DNA from: Halomonas eurihalina
Lineage (GTDB): Bacteria; Pseudomonadota; Gammaproteobacteria; Pseudomonadales; Halomonadaceae
NCBI RefSeq assembly: GCF_008274785.1
Contig: NZ_VTPU01000007.1
Coordinates: forward strand, 1 to 64,000
Direction of reading: 5' to 3'
DNA length: 64,000 nucleotides
Positions 27,144 to 35,503 of the stretch are shown in pieces. Both the position numbers and the translations under genes were made by a program. The notes under the pieces were generated by a model. It did not search any database. It was given only the letters and a program-made list of their open reading frames with translations, and was not told the DNA's origin. Position 1 is the stretch's first letter; every line of letters begins with the position of its first letter.

Positions 27144-28064
27144 ATGCCGTTACTTCTCTTCCTGCCGCCGCTCGGCGCCGTACTGATCTGGTCAGGCAAC
27201 ATGACCATCAACCAGCTCACCGTCGGCGCCATCGCGCCGAGCAGCATCGCCTTTCTCCGCTGGTTGCTGGCACTTGCGGTACTCACGCCCTTCGTCGCAC
27301 CCGCCGCCTGGCGGTATCGCGACACCCTGCGTCGCGAGTGGCCCAAGCTGGCCGTGCTCGGCCTGCTGGGTATGGGACTCTGGCAAGGGCTCGCCTATGT
27401 CGCCGCCGAAACCACCTCGGCCACCAACATGGGCATTCTCGCCGCCATGGTGCCACTGCTCACCGTGCTGCTCAGCGCGCTGATCCTGCGGGAGCCGCCG
27501 AGCGTCGGCGGTATCCTCGGCGGGCTGTTCGCCTTCTGCGGCGTCGCCCTGCTACTGGGACACGGCAATCCACTGTCGCTGCTCGAGCTCGAGATCGCCC
27601 GCGGCGATGCCCTGATGCTGGTCGCGGCGACCTGCTATGCCCTCTACGGGGTGATGCTCAAGCGCTGGCCGCTCGATCTGCCGCCCTGGGTCCTGCTCTA
27701 CGGCCAAGTGGTCTGCGCCGTGCTGATCCTGTTGCCGCCTTATCTGCTCGGCCCCATGACGCCGGTCACCTCAAGTAATATCGGCCTCATTGCCTACGCC
27801 GGCATTCCGGCCTCCATCATCACGACCTACCTGTGGATGCTAGCCATCCGCCGCATCGGCGCCAACCGCGCCAGCATCTTCATCAATCTGATGCCGCTGT
27901 TCAGCGCCCTCATCGCCATGGCCACCCTCGGTGAACGACTCGCCCTGTTCCATGTCTTCGGCGGTGCCCTGGTACTCGCCGGTGTCATCATGGCGCAGAC
28001 CTTGACGTTGCCCTTGCGCCGCACCGCCCCGACACCGAACGACACGCCGATGCGCCGGCCATGA
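27144..28064 (+). CDS. EamA/DMT-superfamily transporter
   Basis: This 306-aa protein has ten predicted membrane segments in two EamA repeats. The first repeat shows LPPLGAVLIWSGNMTINQL, SIAFLRWLLALAVL and TSATNMGILAAMVPLLTVLLSALILRE. The second shows DALMLVAATCYALYGVMLKRW and ANRASIFINLMPLFSALIAM. Such proteins usually export amino acids or metabolites. The chosen ATG is the first that starts the membrane repeat; longer extensions overlap the BCCT gene out of frame. The substrate is unknown. Confidence 0.85.
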   Translation: MPLLLFLPPLGAVLIWSGNMTINQLTVGAIAPSSIAFLRWLLALAVLTPFVAPAAWRYRDTLRREWPKLAVLGLLGMGLWQGLAYVAAETTSATNMGILAAMVPLLTVLLSALILREPPSVGGILGGLFAFCGVALLLGHGNPLSLLELEIARGDALMLVAATCYALYGVMLKRWPLDLPPWVLLYGQVVCAVLILLPPYLLGPMTPVTSSNIGLIAYAGIPASIITTYLWMLAIRRIGANRASIFINLMPLFSALIAMATLGERLALFHVFGGALVLAGVIMAQTLTLPLRRTAPTPNDTPMRRP

Positions 28065-28134
28065 CGCTGGCGGGGCGGGCCGCCAGGCATGCTAGACTGC
28101 CCTTTCGCCGCCTCGACAGGAGAAAGGACGCGCC

Positions 28135-29709
28135 ATGTCTCTCGATGATCTCCACCTCAACCTGCGCAACCTGACGCCGGATGACTACCCCCAGCTCAAG
28201 ACGCTGATGGACGCCGTCTACGACGATCTCGGCGGTGCCTGGCCGGAACACACCATGGAGCGGCTGATCGAGGAGTTTCCGGACGGCCAGATCGGCATCG
28301 AGGACGATGGTCGCTTGGTCGGCGTAGCCCTGACGGTGCGAGTGGACTATGACGACTTCTCCAACCCTCACCAGTACGACGACTTGATCGGCCAGCGCGA
28401 GATCATCCTCAACGACGCCGAAGGCGACGCCATGTACGGCCTCGATGTGCTGATCCACCCGGCCTATCGCGGCTATCGGCTGGGCCGACGCCTCTACGAG
28501 GCGCGCAAGGAGCTGTGCCGCTCGATGAACCTGCGGGCGATCCTCGCCGGCGGGCGTATTCCCCAGTATCACCAGTACGCCGATGAGCTGTCGCCCACCG
28601 AGTACATCGACAAGGTGGCCCGCAAGGAAATCCACGATCCCATCCTGTCGTTCCAGTTGGCCAACGACTTCCAGGTCAAGCGGCTGCTGCGCAAGTACCT
28701 GCCCGAGGATGAGAAATCCCAGGGCTACGCCACCCTGCTGGAGTGGAACAACATCCTCTTCGAGCCGGCGGAGCGGGTGCTGGAGACACGCCGCACCCAG
28801 GTTCGCGTCGGCGCGGTACAGTGGCAGATGCGCGAATTCGCCTCGGTGGAGGCGGTGCTGCAGCAGGTGGAATATTTCGTCGACGCCCTGGCCGACTACC
28901 AGAGCGACTTCGCCGTCTTCCCGGAGCTGTTCAACGCGCCGCTGATGGGCCTGCAGGATCGCGCCGCCCAACAGGACCAGCTGGCCGCCATCCGCTTCCT
29001 GGCCGGCTTCACCGAACGCTTCAAGACCGAACTGTCGCGCATGGCGGTCTCCTACAACATCAACATCGTGGCCGGCTCGATGATCGAAATCGCCGAGGAC
29101 GACCACCTCTACAACGTCGCCTATCTCTGCCATCGCGACGGCACTGTCGAGCGTCAGGCCAAGCTGCACATCACGCCCCAGGAGCGCCGCGACTGGGTGA
29201 TCGAAGGCGGCGAAGAGCTGCAAGTCTTCGAGACCGACGCCGGTCGGGTCGGCATCCAGATCTGCTACGACGTGGAATTTCCCGAACTCTCGCGGCTGCT
29301 GGCCGACCAGGACATGGACATCCTCTTCGTGCCGTTCTGGACCGACACCAAAAACGGCTACCTGCGGGTGCGCCACTGCGCCCAGGCCCGGGCCATCGAA
29401 AACGAGTGCTACGTGGTGCTGTGCGGCAGCGTCGGCAACGTGCCGTCCATCGAGAACCTCGACGTCCAGTACGCCCAGTCCTCGGTGTTCTCGCCCTCGG
29501 ACTTTTCGTTTCCCCACGATGCGGTGCTCGCCGAGACAACTCCCAACACCGAGATGATCATGTTTTCCGATCTCGACCTGAACCGCCTCAAGGTGGTGCG
29601 CAACGAGGGCTCGGTGACCAATCTCAAGGACCGCCGTCAGGACTTGTTCGACCTGCGCTGGCGCGACTGGTCCTGGAAATCCGGTGGCCGTGGCATGGAG
29701 GAAGGCTGA
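28135..29709 (+). CDS. GNAT acetyltransferase-nitrilase fusion protein
   Basis: This 524-aa protein joins two enzymes. An N-terminal GNAT domain covers about residues 8-170, with the acetyl-CoA-binding HPAYRGYRLGRRLYEARK at about 108-125. A C-terminal carbon-nitrogen hydrolase covers about 223-500. The nitrilase triad is visible as Glu264 in FPELF, Lys343 in AKLHITPQE and Cys377 in IQICYDVEF. Such fusions occur in many bacteria, and their substrates are not established. A deacylation/reacylation or amidase step on a small amide is a reasonable inference. The mtfA gene starts 4 bp after its stop. Confidence 0.92.
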   Translation: MSLDDLHLNLRNLTPDDYPQLKTLMDAVYDDLGGAWPEHTMERLIEEFPDGQIGIEDDGRLVGVALTVRVDYDDFSNPHQYDDLIGQREIILNDAEGDAMYGLDVLIHPAYRGYRLGRRLYEARKELCRSMNLRAILAGGRIPQYHQYADELSPTEYIDKVARKEIHDPILSFQLANDFQVKRLLRKYLPEDEKSQGYATLLEWNNILFEPAERVLETRRTQVRVGAVQWQMREFASVEAVLQQVEYFVDALADYQSDFAVFPELFNAPLMGLQDRAAQQDQLAAIRFLAGFTERFKTELSRMAVSYNINIVAGSMIEIAEDDHLYNVAYLCHRDGTVERQAKLHITPQERRDWVIEGGEELQVFETDAGRVGIQICYDVEFPELSRLLADQDMDILFVPFWTDTKNGYLRVRHCAQARAIENECYVVLCGSVGNVPSIENLDVQYAQSSVFSPSDFSFPHDAVLAETTPNTEMIMFSDLDLNRLKVVRNEGSVTNLKDRRQDLFDLRWRDWSWKSGGRGMEEG

Positions 29710-29713
29710 CACC

Positions 29714-30514
29714 GTGCTGCAACGTCTGCGACACTGGCGTGCCGCGCGCTTCGAGGCACGCCACCCCTTTCCCGAGCACGACTGGCGAGAGACCCGGACG
29801 AGACTGCCCCTGCTCGCCGCCCTGCCCGACGCCGAGGCCGATCGGCTCGGCCATCGGGCCTGGCGCTTCCTGCACGAGAAGCGCCTGAGCCTGCATCCCG
29901 ATCTGGTGGCCCAGCATGTCGAGTTCGACGCCCCCGCGCGCCTGGCCCTGGCTGCCCAGGCCTGCCTGCTGACTCTTGGCTGGAGCGAACGCGATCATCA
30001 CGATGCCCTGGCTGGCGTGCATGAGATCCTGATCCTGCCCAAAGCCTTTCACCGTCGGGTCGAAGAGATGGATGAATTCGGCGTGATGCATGAGTACGAC
30101 GACGAGCGTGCCGGCGAGACTTCGCACCAGGGGCCGGTGGTGGTCGCCTATCCGGACCTGATGGCCAGTGGTGGGCTGGACGGCTTCAATGTGCTGATCC
30201 ACGAACTGTCCCACAAGCTGGACATGGGCAATTCCCTGGATGCCGACGGTTATCCGCCGCTCTCGGGCGATATGGCCCCGCAGGAATGGCACCGCACCTT
30301 CACCGCCGTCTGGGACGATCTTCAGGCACGGCTCGCACGCGGCGAGGCCACGCCCATCGATGACTATGCCGCCAGTCATCCCGGTGAATGCTTCGCGGTC
30401 TCCTGCGAATACTTCTTCACCGCGCCCCGAATACTGCACAAGGCCTATCCGGCCCTTTACGACCTGCTGTCACGCTACTTCCGACAGGATCCCGCCTCCG
30501 AATACATACATTAA
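29714..30514 (+). CDS. mtfA: MtfA-type zinc-dependent peptidase
   Basis: This 266-aa protein of the MtfA family carries the zinc motif HELSH at 163-167 and a downstream FAVSCEYFF glutamate region near 235. Other family segments are VEFDAPARLALAAQACLL and ILILPKAF. E. coli MtfA is a cytosolic aminopeptidase linked to the glucose phosphotransferase regulator Mlc. A GTG start is preferred because GGAGGAAGG lies 8-12 bases upstream; no better ATG exists. It appears translationally close-coupled to the GNAT-nitrilase gene. Confidence 0.88.
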   Translation: MLQRLRHWRAARFEARHPFPEHDWRETRTRLPLLAALPDAEADRLGHRAWRFLHEKRLSLHPDLVAQHVEFDAPARLALAAQACLLTLGWSERDHHDALAGVHEILILPKAFHRRVEEMDEFGVMHEYDDERAGETSHQGPVVVAYPDLMASGGLDGFNVLIHELSHKLDMGNSLDADGYPPLSGDMAPQEWHRTFTAVWDDLQARLARGEATPIDDYAASHPGECFAVSCEYFFTAPRILHKAYPALYDLLSRYFRQDPASEYIH

Positions 30515-30537
30515 ACGAACCGCAGGCAAGACGAAAA

Positions 30538-30567
30538 ACACTGCCCCGACCGGGGCCAGGGCAGTGT
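30538..30567. terminator. Bidirectional terminator between mtfA and the DUF411 gene
   Basis: ACACTGCCC (30538-30546) pairs with GGGCAGTGT (30559-30567). An A-run to the left supplies a T-tract for the minus strand, so it suits the DUF411 transcript best. Confidence 0.65.
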
Positions 30568-30587
30568 CCGAATCTCCTGAGAATCGC

Positions 30588-31028
30588 CTATAAGGTCATG
30601 AAGGGCGAAGATTCGCCATCGGTGAACCGATAGACATCCCAGTCGTCCTGCTTCGGGCCGGGCATGCCAGGTGTGCCGATCGGCATGCCGGCGAGTCCGA
30701 TGCCATCGGCATCGGGGCGCTGCTCATACAACGCCTCCAGAGCCTCCATGGGCACATGTCCTTCGATCCAGTAGTTGCCCATCTCGATGGTGTGGCAGGC
30801 CCCGAGACCATATGGCACGCCGGCGGACGACTTGATCTCGCTCATCGCGGCATCGTCGACGATCGTCACGTCGACGCCCATTTCCTCGAGATGTCGAGCA
30901 TAGCCATCGCAGCAGCCACACTGCGGGTTCTTGTAGAGCGTCGCCGTGTCGGGCAAGGCCGCATGAGCCAAGGAAGGGCCTGCCAACAGTGCGCTGGACA
31001 GCATCAGGGAAGCGATTCGGCGGCTCAT
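30588..31028 (-). CDS. DUF411 secreted metal-binding protein
   Basis: This 146-aa protein has an N-terminal signal peptide (MSRRIASLMLSSALLAGPSLAHA). The DUF411 core follows with YKNPQCGCCDGYARHLEEMG, ending VDVTIVDD. GACHTIEMGNYWIEGHVP follows, which supplies a second Cys/His set. Family members are tied to copper resistance and copper homeostasis and presumably bind metal in the periplasm. GAGGAG precedes the start. A small cysteine-containing secreted ORF lies upstream on the same strand. Confidence 0.88.
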   Translation of the reverse strand: MSRRIASLMLSSALLAGPSLAHAALPDTATLYKNPQCGCCDGYARHLEEMGVDVTIVDDAAMSEIKSSAGVPYGLGACHTIEMGNYWIEGHVPMEALEALYEQRPDADGIGLAGMPIGTPGMPGPKQDDWDVYRFTDGESSPFMTL

Positions 31029-31159
31029 GGGCGAACTCCTCGGTCGGACTGGGAACGGGGCGTAAAAACATTCGTTGGTCGTCATGGCATGGCCCTCGAC
31101 GAACGTACGTTGAACATATCGGCGGCAGATGCGCCACCAAGCAATGGTCGATCGTTCGG

Positions 31160-31462
31160 TCAGGCTCTGGGAGGGCGACGAGGAGGCTGGGGGATATGAT
31201 TGATCATTGCCGGCGCAGGGCCGCTGGCCAGCGGCTCGGCTCTCGTGTCCGGCAATACGGCGTGGGTCGGCACGGGGGAACAGGCAACGCAGCCCGGCTC
31301 GCCATCGACATCGCTCGGGGCCACCTGGGCCATGATGCAGTCCGAGGCACATGCCGCCATGGCAGGCGTCGCCAGGCTAGGGCTCAGCACGACCAGCACA
31401 AGGAGCAGCGCCAGTAGACGGCTCCCTCGCATTCGCTGTCGTAATGTCCCAAGCCCGATCAT
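31160..31462 (-). CDS. Small secreted cysteine-containing protein, unrecognised
   Basis: This frame encodes up to 100 aa. It has a strong signal peptide (LLALLLVLVVLSPSLATPAMA) followed by CASDC and a CVAC pair, then a proline-rich tail. I do not recognise a family. An internal methionine at 31432 is an equally good start. It lies 131 bp upstream of the DUF411 gene on the same strand, and the paired cysteines would suit a periplasmic metal-related role, but that is a guess. The well-formed signal sequence argues that it is real. Confidence 0.5.
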   Translation of the reverse strand: MIGLGTLRQRMRGSRLLALLLVLVVLSPSLATPAMAACASDCIMAQVAPSDVDGEPGCVACSPVPTHAVLPDTRAEPLASGPAPAMINHIPQPPRRPPRA

Positions 31463-31527
31463 GATCGCATCCCGCAGGCATGTGGCCTCATGCCACTCGA
31501 GTATATTGACACCCGCCTACCCTCGAC

Positions 31528-32400
31528 TCAAGACGACACGCGCCCCACCAGCCACTCCCACAGTCTGGCTGCCTCGGCGCGAGGCCGCCGTCGTGCCGGT
31601 CTTACCAGCCAGAAGCCTTCGTCGCTGGGCACTGCCAGGCTCAGCGGCGCCACCAGATCATCGCGTTTCTCGAGCAAGCGGCGGTGCGTCAGGGCCACCC
31701 CGCCGCCCTGTCCGGCCAGCGCCAGGGTCATGACCTGGCTGTCGCAGGTCAATGACGGACACCGCGCTTCCAGGCCCGGTTGTCCGGCCTGTTCCAGCCA
31801 GGTCGGCCAGCCCACGGCAAAGCCGACCGCATGCAACAAGGTGTGTCCCGCCAGATCCGAGGGCTCGGCGATTTCCCGGGCTAACGTCGGAGAACAGGCC
31901 GGCAGCATCGACTCCTCGCCCAGCGACACCGCGTCGACGCCCTGCCAGTCGCCTCGCCCGTAGCGGATCTCGATATCCGCCCCCTCGGGACCAAAATCGT
32001 CGGGCCAGATGGCACTGACCAGGCGCACGGCAATCTCGGGATGCGCACGCTGGAAGGCCGGCAGGCGCGGCGCCAGCCAATTCTGCTGGATCACGGGCGT
32101 GGTACGCAGCGTCACCTGGGCATCACCGACCACACCGCCGAACACCTCGCTGGTGCCCTCGCCGAGTCGCATGAAGGCATCCTGAATGGAGGGCAGCCAG
32201 GCCTGGCCTGCCGGCGTCAGGCTCAGGCTGCGGGGATGACGCACGAACAGCTTCTGGCCGAGACGATCCTCGAGCAGGCGAATGCGCTGACTGATCGCCG
32301 CCTGAGTCACGCCCAGCTCGTGACCGGCGGCGGTGAAGCTGAGCGTGCGCGCCGCAGCCTCGAAGGCCTGCAGCCACCCCAGGGGAGGTAATCCCGTCAT
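31528..32400 (-). CDS. LysR-family regulator (GcvA-like), divergent from gamma-butyrobetaine dioxygenase
   Basis: This 290-aa protein has the N-terminal helix-turn-helix LSFTAAGHELGVTQAAISQRIRLLEDRLG (quoted here in full only to mark residues 20-48) and a GcvA-type effector domain (LRTTPVIQQNWLAPRLPAFQ, then ADIEIRYGRGDW). Its divergence from the gamma-butyrobetaine dioxygenase gene across a 144-bp gap suggests that it controls carnitine synthesis or use. That gap holds two 13-bp direct repeats, one inside a LysR-like dyad. Confidence 0.87.
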   Translation of the reverse strand: MTGLPPLGWLQAFEAAARTLSFTAAGHELGVTQAAISQRIRLLEDRLGQKLFVRHPRSLSLTPAGQAWLPSIQDAFMRLGEGTSEVFGGVVGDAQVTLRTTPVIQQNWLAPRLPAFQRAHPEIAVRLVSAIWPDDFGPEGADIEIRYGRGDWQGVDAVSLGEESMLPACSPTLAREIAEPSDLAGHTLLHAVGFAVGWPTWLEQAGQPGLEARCPSLTCDSQVMTLALAGQGGGVALTHRRLLEKRDDLVAPLSLAVPSDEGFWLVRPARRRPRAEAARLWEWLVGRVSS

Positions 32401-32410
32401 CGAGTATCTC

Positions 32411-32442
32411 CTGCCATGAAAAATTCATTCTGCCATGAAAAA
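32411..32442. promoter_or_regulatory. Candidate LysR binding site with 13-bp direct repeats
   Basis: CTGCCATGAAAAA occurs at 32411-32423 and 32430-32442, 19 bp apart (about two helical turns). The first copy overlaps the dyad ATGAA-AAA-TTCAT, the T-N11-A form expected for LysR. It lies in the divergent promoter next to the LysR start. Confidence 0.45.
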
Positions 32443-32544
32443 GTTACACATAAGCTGAGCTTGGCCATAGGGGCCAGATTAATCGTTTGTCAGTGCCCTG
32501 GGCAATCGCCACCCTGTGCACCACACGAATCACAGGAGGCAACC

Positions 32545-33726
32545 ATGACGACAGCCACTCCGTTCGAGGCCCGGCAAACCCGCGTCATCTGGCCGATGAG
32601 CGAGCTGACCGATCATAGCGGCGGCCACAGCCTCGTCGACGCCCTGACCAGCGGAGCCCGAGTAACGCTGACCTGGGAAGACCGTCAACAGGCCCACTTC
32701 CCGTTGAGCTGGCTGCGCGATCACTGCCCCTGCACGGAATGCCGCCACACCGCGACCCGCGAGCGCCTGTACATCCCCCTCGAGCTTCCCGACTCGGCTC
32801 CCGAAGCACGCCTCGAGGACGGCAACCTCGAACTGGCCTGGGCTGATGGCCACATCAGCCGTTTCGACGCCGGCTGGCTCCGGCAGCGTCGTCCCGGCCA
32901 GGAGAGCGTCGATCCGGTCCCTGCGCGTCGTCCCTGGGCCGAGGGGTTCCAGCCGGCGCGTGTCGCTCACGCCGATTTCGTGGGCGGTGCCGCCGGGGAA
33001 CGCGCATGGCTCACGGCCCTGTTGCGCGACGGCCTGGTGCTGCTCGAGGACGGTCCCCTGGCCGATGAAGAGGTCAGTCGACTGGCCGAGCGCATCGGTC
33101 CCTTGCGCGCCACCAACTTCGGTGCACGCTTCGATGTACGCTCCAAGCCCAACCCCAACAACGCCGCCTACACGGCGATCGGCCTGCCGCTGCACACCGA
33201 TCTGCCCAACTGGCGCCAGCCGCCGGACATCCAGTTGTTGTACTGCCTGGAAAACGACGCCGAGGGCGGCGAATCGACCTTCACCGACGGTTTTGCCGCC
33301 GCCGAGGCGCTGCGCGAGCGTTCCCCGGAGGCCTTCCGGCTGCTCAGCGAGACGCCCATCGACTTCCGCTTCCAGGACGAGGAGCACGACATCGTCTGGC
33401 GCGCGCCCATCCTGACGCTGGATCATGATGGCCAATTGCTTGAGGTGCGCTTCAACAACTGGATCCGCGACTCGCTGCGCCTGCCCCTGGATCAGGCCGA
33501 TGCCTGGTATCGCGCCTATCGCGAGTTCTGGAACCTGGTGCACGACCCACGCCATCGCCTGGAGTTCTCCCTGCTGCCCGGTCAGATGATCGCCTTCGAC
33601 AACCGCCGCGTGCTGCATGGGCGCAACGCCTTCAACCCCAACAGTGGGCGTCGTCACCTGCAGGGCACCTATCTCGACCTCGACCTGCTCGAGTCGCGCC
33701 TGCGGGTCCTGGCGCGCTCCGCTTAA
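32545..33726 (+). CDS. Gamma-butyrobetaine dioxygenase (Fe(II)/2-oxoglutarate, TauD family)
   Basis: This 393-aa protein hydroxylates gamma-butyrobetaine to L-carnitine. The N-terminal zinc module (DUF971) shows HCPCTECRH with Cys61, Cys63, Cys66 and His68. The TauD/jelly-roll domain has the iron triad His217, Asp219 (LHTDLP) and His358 (RVLHGRNAF). The two-domain layout is specific for the gamma-butyrobetaine/trimethyllysine dioxygenase group. AGGAGG precedes MTTATPFE. It is followed by a betaine/carnitine-type binding protein and faces a LysR regulator. Confidence 0.93.
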   Translation: MTTATPFEARQTRVIWPMSELTDHSGGHSLVDALTSGARVTLTWEDRQQAHFPLSWLRDHCPCTECRHTATRERLYIPLELPDSAPEARLEDGNLELAWADGHISRFDAGWLRQRRPGQESVDPVPARRPWAEGFQPARVAHADFVGGAAGERAWLTALLRDGLVLLEDGPLADEEVSRLAERIGPLRATNFGARFDVRSKPNPNNAAYTAIGLPLHTDLPNWRQPPDIQLLYCLENDAEGGESTFTDGFAAAEALRERSPEAFRLLSETPIDFRFQDEEHDIVWRAPILTLDHDGQLLEVRFNNWIRDSLRLPLDQADAWYRAYREFWNLVHDPRHRLEFSLLPGQMIAFDNRRVLHGRNAFNPNSGRRHLQGTYLDLDLLESRLRVLARSA

Positions 33727-33756
33727 GGCGAAACGTCCCTCCTCTTTGCACTCACT

Positions 33757-33779
33757 GCCGGGCGGGCCTGCCGCCCGGC
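33757..33779. terminator. Hairpin between the dioxygenase and binding-protein genes
   Basis: GCCGGGCGG-GCCTG-CCGCCCGGC is a perfect 9-bp stem, 31 bp after the dioxygenase stop. It may terminate or set differential expression. Confidence 0.5.
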
Positions 33780-33796
33780 CATCAGGAGACAACAAT

Positions 33797-34735
33797 ATGC
33801 GAGTTCGATCGACATCCGCCCTGCTGAGCCTGCCCCTGGCCCTCGGCCTTGCCGCACCGGCGTTGGCCGACGCCACCACCCTGGACTTCAGCGTGCCCGC
33901 CTGGCCCGGCATCACCGTCAAGACCGAGATCGCCGCCCAACTGCTGGAACCGCTCGGCTACGCGACACGCTCGGAAGAGCTCGGCATGCAGGTCATCTAT
34001 CAAGGGCTCGACAGCGGAGATCTGGATGTCTTTCTCGGCGGCTGGCTGCCGGCCCAGAACAACATCTACACTCCGCTCGAGGAGAGCGGCGCCATCACCC
34101 CGCTGGCCAACAACGTCGACGGGGCACGCATGACCCTGGCCGTTCCCGAGTATCTCTACGAGCAAGGCATCCAGAGCTTCGCCGACCTGGACGCCAACCG
34201 GGACAGCTTCGAGGGCAAGATCTTCGGCTTCGGCGCCGGCTCCGCGGCCAGCGAGATCCTCAACGAGGCCATCGACAACGACACCTGGGGGCTGGGTGAC
34301 TGGCAACTGGTGGACACCAGTGTGGTCGGCATGCTCAGCGCCGCCCGCGACGCCATCTCCCGGGAGGAGCCCATCGTCTGGGTCGGCTGGACGCCCCACT
34401 GGATGAACCTCGAACTGGACATGCACTATCTCGACGACCCGAAAGACCTGTTCGGCGAGAACAACGGCGCCAGCCAGGTGCTGAGCGTGGCGCGCAGCGA
34501 CTACGCCGAGGCTCACCCCAACCTGGTCGACTTCTTCGCCAACTTCACCTTCGCGGCCGAGGAACAGAGCTGGATGATTCGTGAGTTCGGCCAGAAGGAG
34601 CGGGATGTCGAGGCCGTAGCCCAGCAGTGGCTGCGCGAGCACCCCGAACGCGTCCAGGCCATGCTGGAAGGCGTGACGACCCGCGACGGCAACCCCGCCT
34701 GGCCGGCGGTCGAGAAGGCCCTCGCCTCACGTTGA
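33797..34735 (+). CDS. Betaine/carnitine-type ABC substrate-binding protein without its transporter
   Basis: This 312-aa periplasmic protein has the signal peptide STSALLSLPLALGLAAPALA and an OpuAC/ProX-type domain: VPAWPGITVKTEIAAQLL, QVIYQGLDSGDLDVFLGGWLP and VWVGWTPHWMNLELD. The aromatic residues in these loops are the usual trimethylammonium cage. The family covers choline, betaine and carnitine binding proteins. No ABC ATPase or permease gene lies next to it, so it must use a system encoded elsewhere. It is downstream of the dioxygenase, which favours carnitine or butyrobetaine. Confidence 0.9.
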   Translation: MRVRSTSALLSLPLALGLAAPALADATTLDFSVPAWPGITVKTEIAAQLLEPLGYATRSEELGMQVIYQGLDSGDLDVFLGGWLPAQNNIYTPLEESGAITPLANNVDGARMTLAVPEYLYEQGIQSFADLDANRDSFEGKIFGFGAGSAASEILNEAIDNDTWGLGDWQLVDTSVVGMLSAARDAISREEPIVWVGWTPHWMNLELDMHYLDDPKDLFGENNGASQVLSVARSDYAEAHPNLVDFFANFTFAAEEQSWMIREFGQKERDVEAVAQQWLREHPERVQAMLEGVTTRDGNPAWPAVEKALASR

Positions 34736-34744
34736 TCGCCGCGA

Positions 34745-34769
34745 CCCGATGGCCGTTTCGGCCATCGGG
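34745..34769. terminator. Terminator after the binding-protein gene
   Basis: CCCGATGGCCG-TTT-CGGCCATCGGG is a perfect 11-bp stem 9 bp past the stop. Confidence 0.65.
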
Positions 34770-34819
34770 TGCTCTGCCGTATGCTATGGCGAGACGTTCA
34801 CCAGGAAATCGCTCGCCCC

Positions 34820-35497
34820 ATGTCCCGTCCTCTCAGCATTCTCTTCATCATCCTGCTGGCTCTCGTGTCCCTCGGCCTGCTGTGGCAATGGCTGGCCATG
34901 CAGGACCTGCTCACCGTGGACAGCCTGATGAGTCTGGCTCAGGGCTCGGTGGCCTGGCGCGACACCAGTTGGGCCGTGCTGGTGGTGATCGCCATCTACG
35001 CCGGCGCCTCGCTGGTGATGTTTCCGCTGAGCCTGCTGGTCGCCCTGACCGGCCTGCTGTTCGGCCCCTGGTGGGGCTTTGCCTATGCCCTGGCCGGCAC
35101 CCTGGCCGCTTCCATCCTGACCTGGTGGATCGGTCGCCGTCTGGGGCGCGATGCCCTGATGCGCCATGGCGGCAAGCACCTCAAGGGGCTCTCCCGTTAC
35201 CTCTCGGGCCGTGGCATCCGCACCATGACGGTCGTCAACCTGCTGCCCCTGGCGCCCTTCACCCTGACCAACATGATGGCCGGCGCCTTCCATCTGCGCT
35301 TTCGCGACTACATGATAGGTTCGACCCTCGGCATCGTGCCGGGGCTGGTCGGCGTCACCCTGCTGGGCAGCCAGCTCGGCGAGCTGGTCACCGCGGAAAG
35401 CAGCCGGGAAGTGGTTTTCGCCCTGCTGGGACTGGTGGCAGGCGTGGGCGTGCTGTACGGCCTCAAGCGCTGGGCGGAGAAACGCCGCCGCCGCTGA
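34820..35497 (+). CDS. TVP38/TMEM64 (DedA-like) membrane protein
   Basis: This 225-aa protein has five to six membrane segments. The SNARE-associated/VTT domain shows SLVMFPLSLLVALTGLLFGPWWG, then FAYALAGTLAA, RHGGKHLKGLSRYLSGRGIRT and LLPLAPFTLTNMMAGAFHLRFRDY, whose reentrant loops match the family. Members take part in lipid or membrane homeostasis, with no defined reaction. The ATG at MSRPLSIL was taken with AGGAAAT upstream; earlier in-frame starts have no ribosome site. The basic tail is RWAEKRRRR. Confidence 0.85.
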   Translation: MSRPLSILFIILLALVSLGLLWQWLAMQDLLTVDSLMSLAQGSVAWRDTSWAVLVVIAIYAGASLVMFPLSLLVALTGLLFGPWWGFAYALAGTLAASILTWWIGRRLGRDALMRHGGKHLKGLSRYLSGRGIRTMTVVNLLPLAPFTLTNMMAGAFHLRFRDYMIGSTLGIVPGLVGVTLLGSQLGELVTAESSREVVFALLGLVAGVGVLYGLKRWAEKRRRR

Positions 35498-35503
35498 AAC
35501 GGC

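Noticed and set aside
27988..29712. A 574-codon minus-strand frame opposite the GNAT-nitrilase gene
   Set aside because: The plus-strand frame has two recognisable catalytic domains. The antisense frame has none and tracks the same codon phase.
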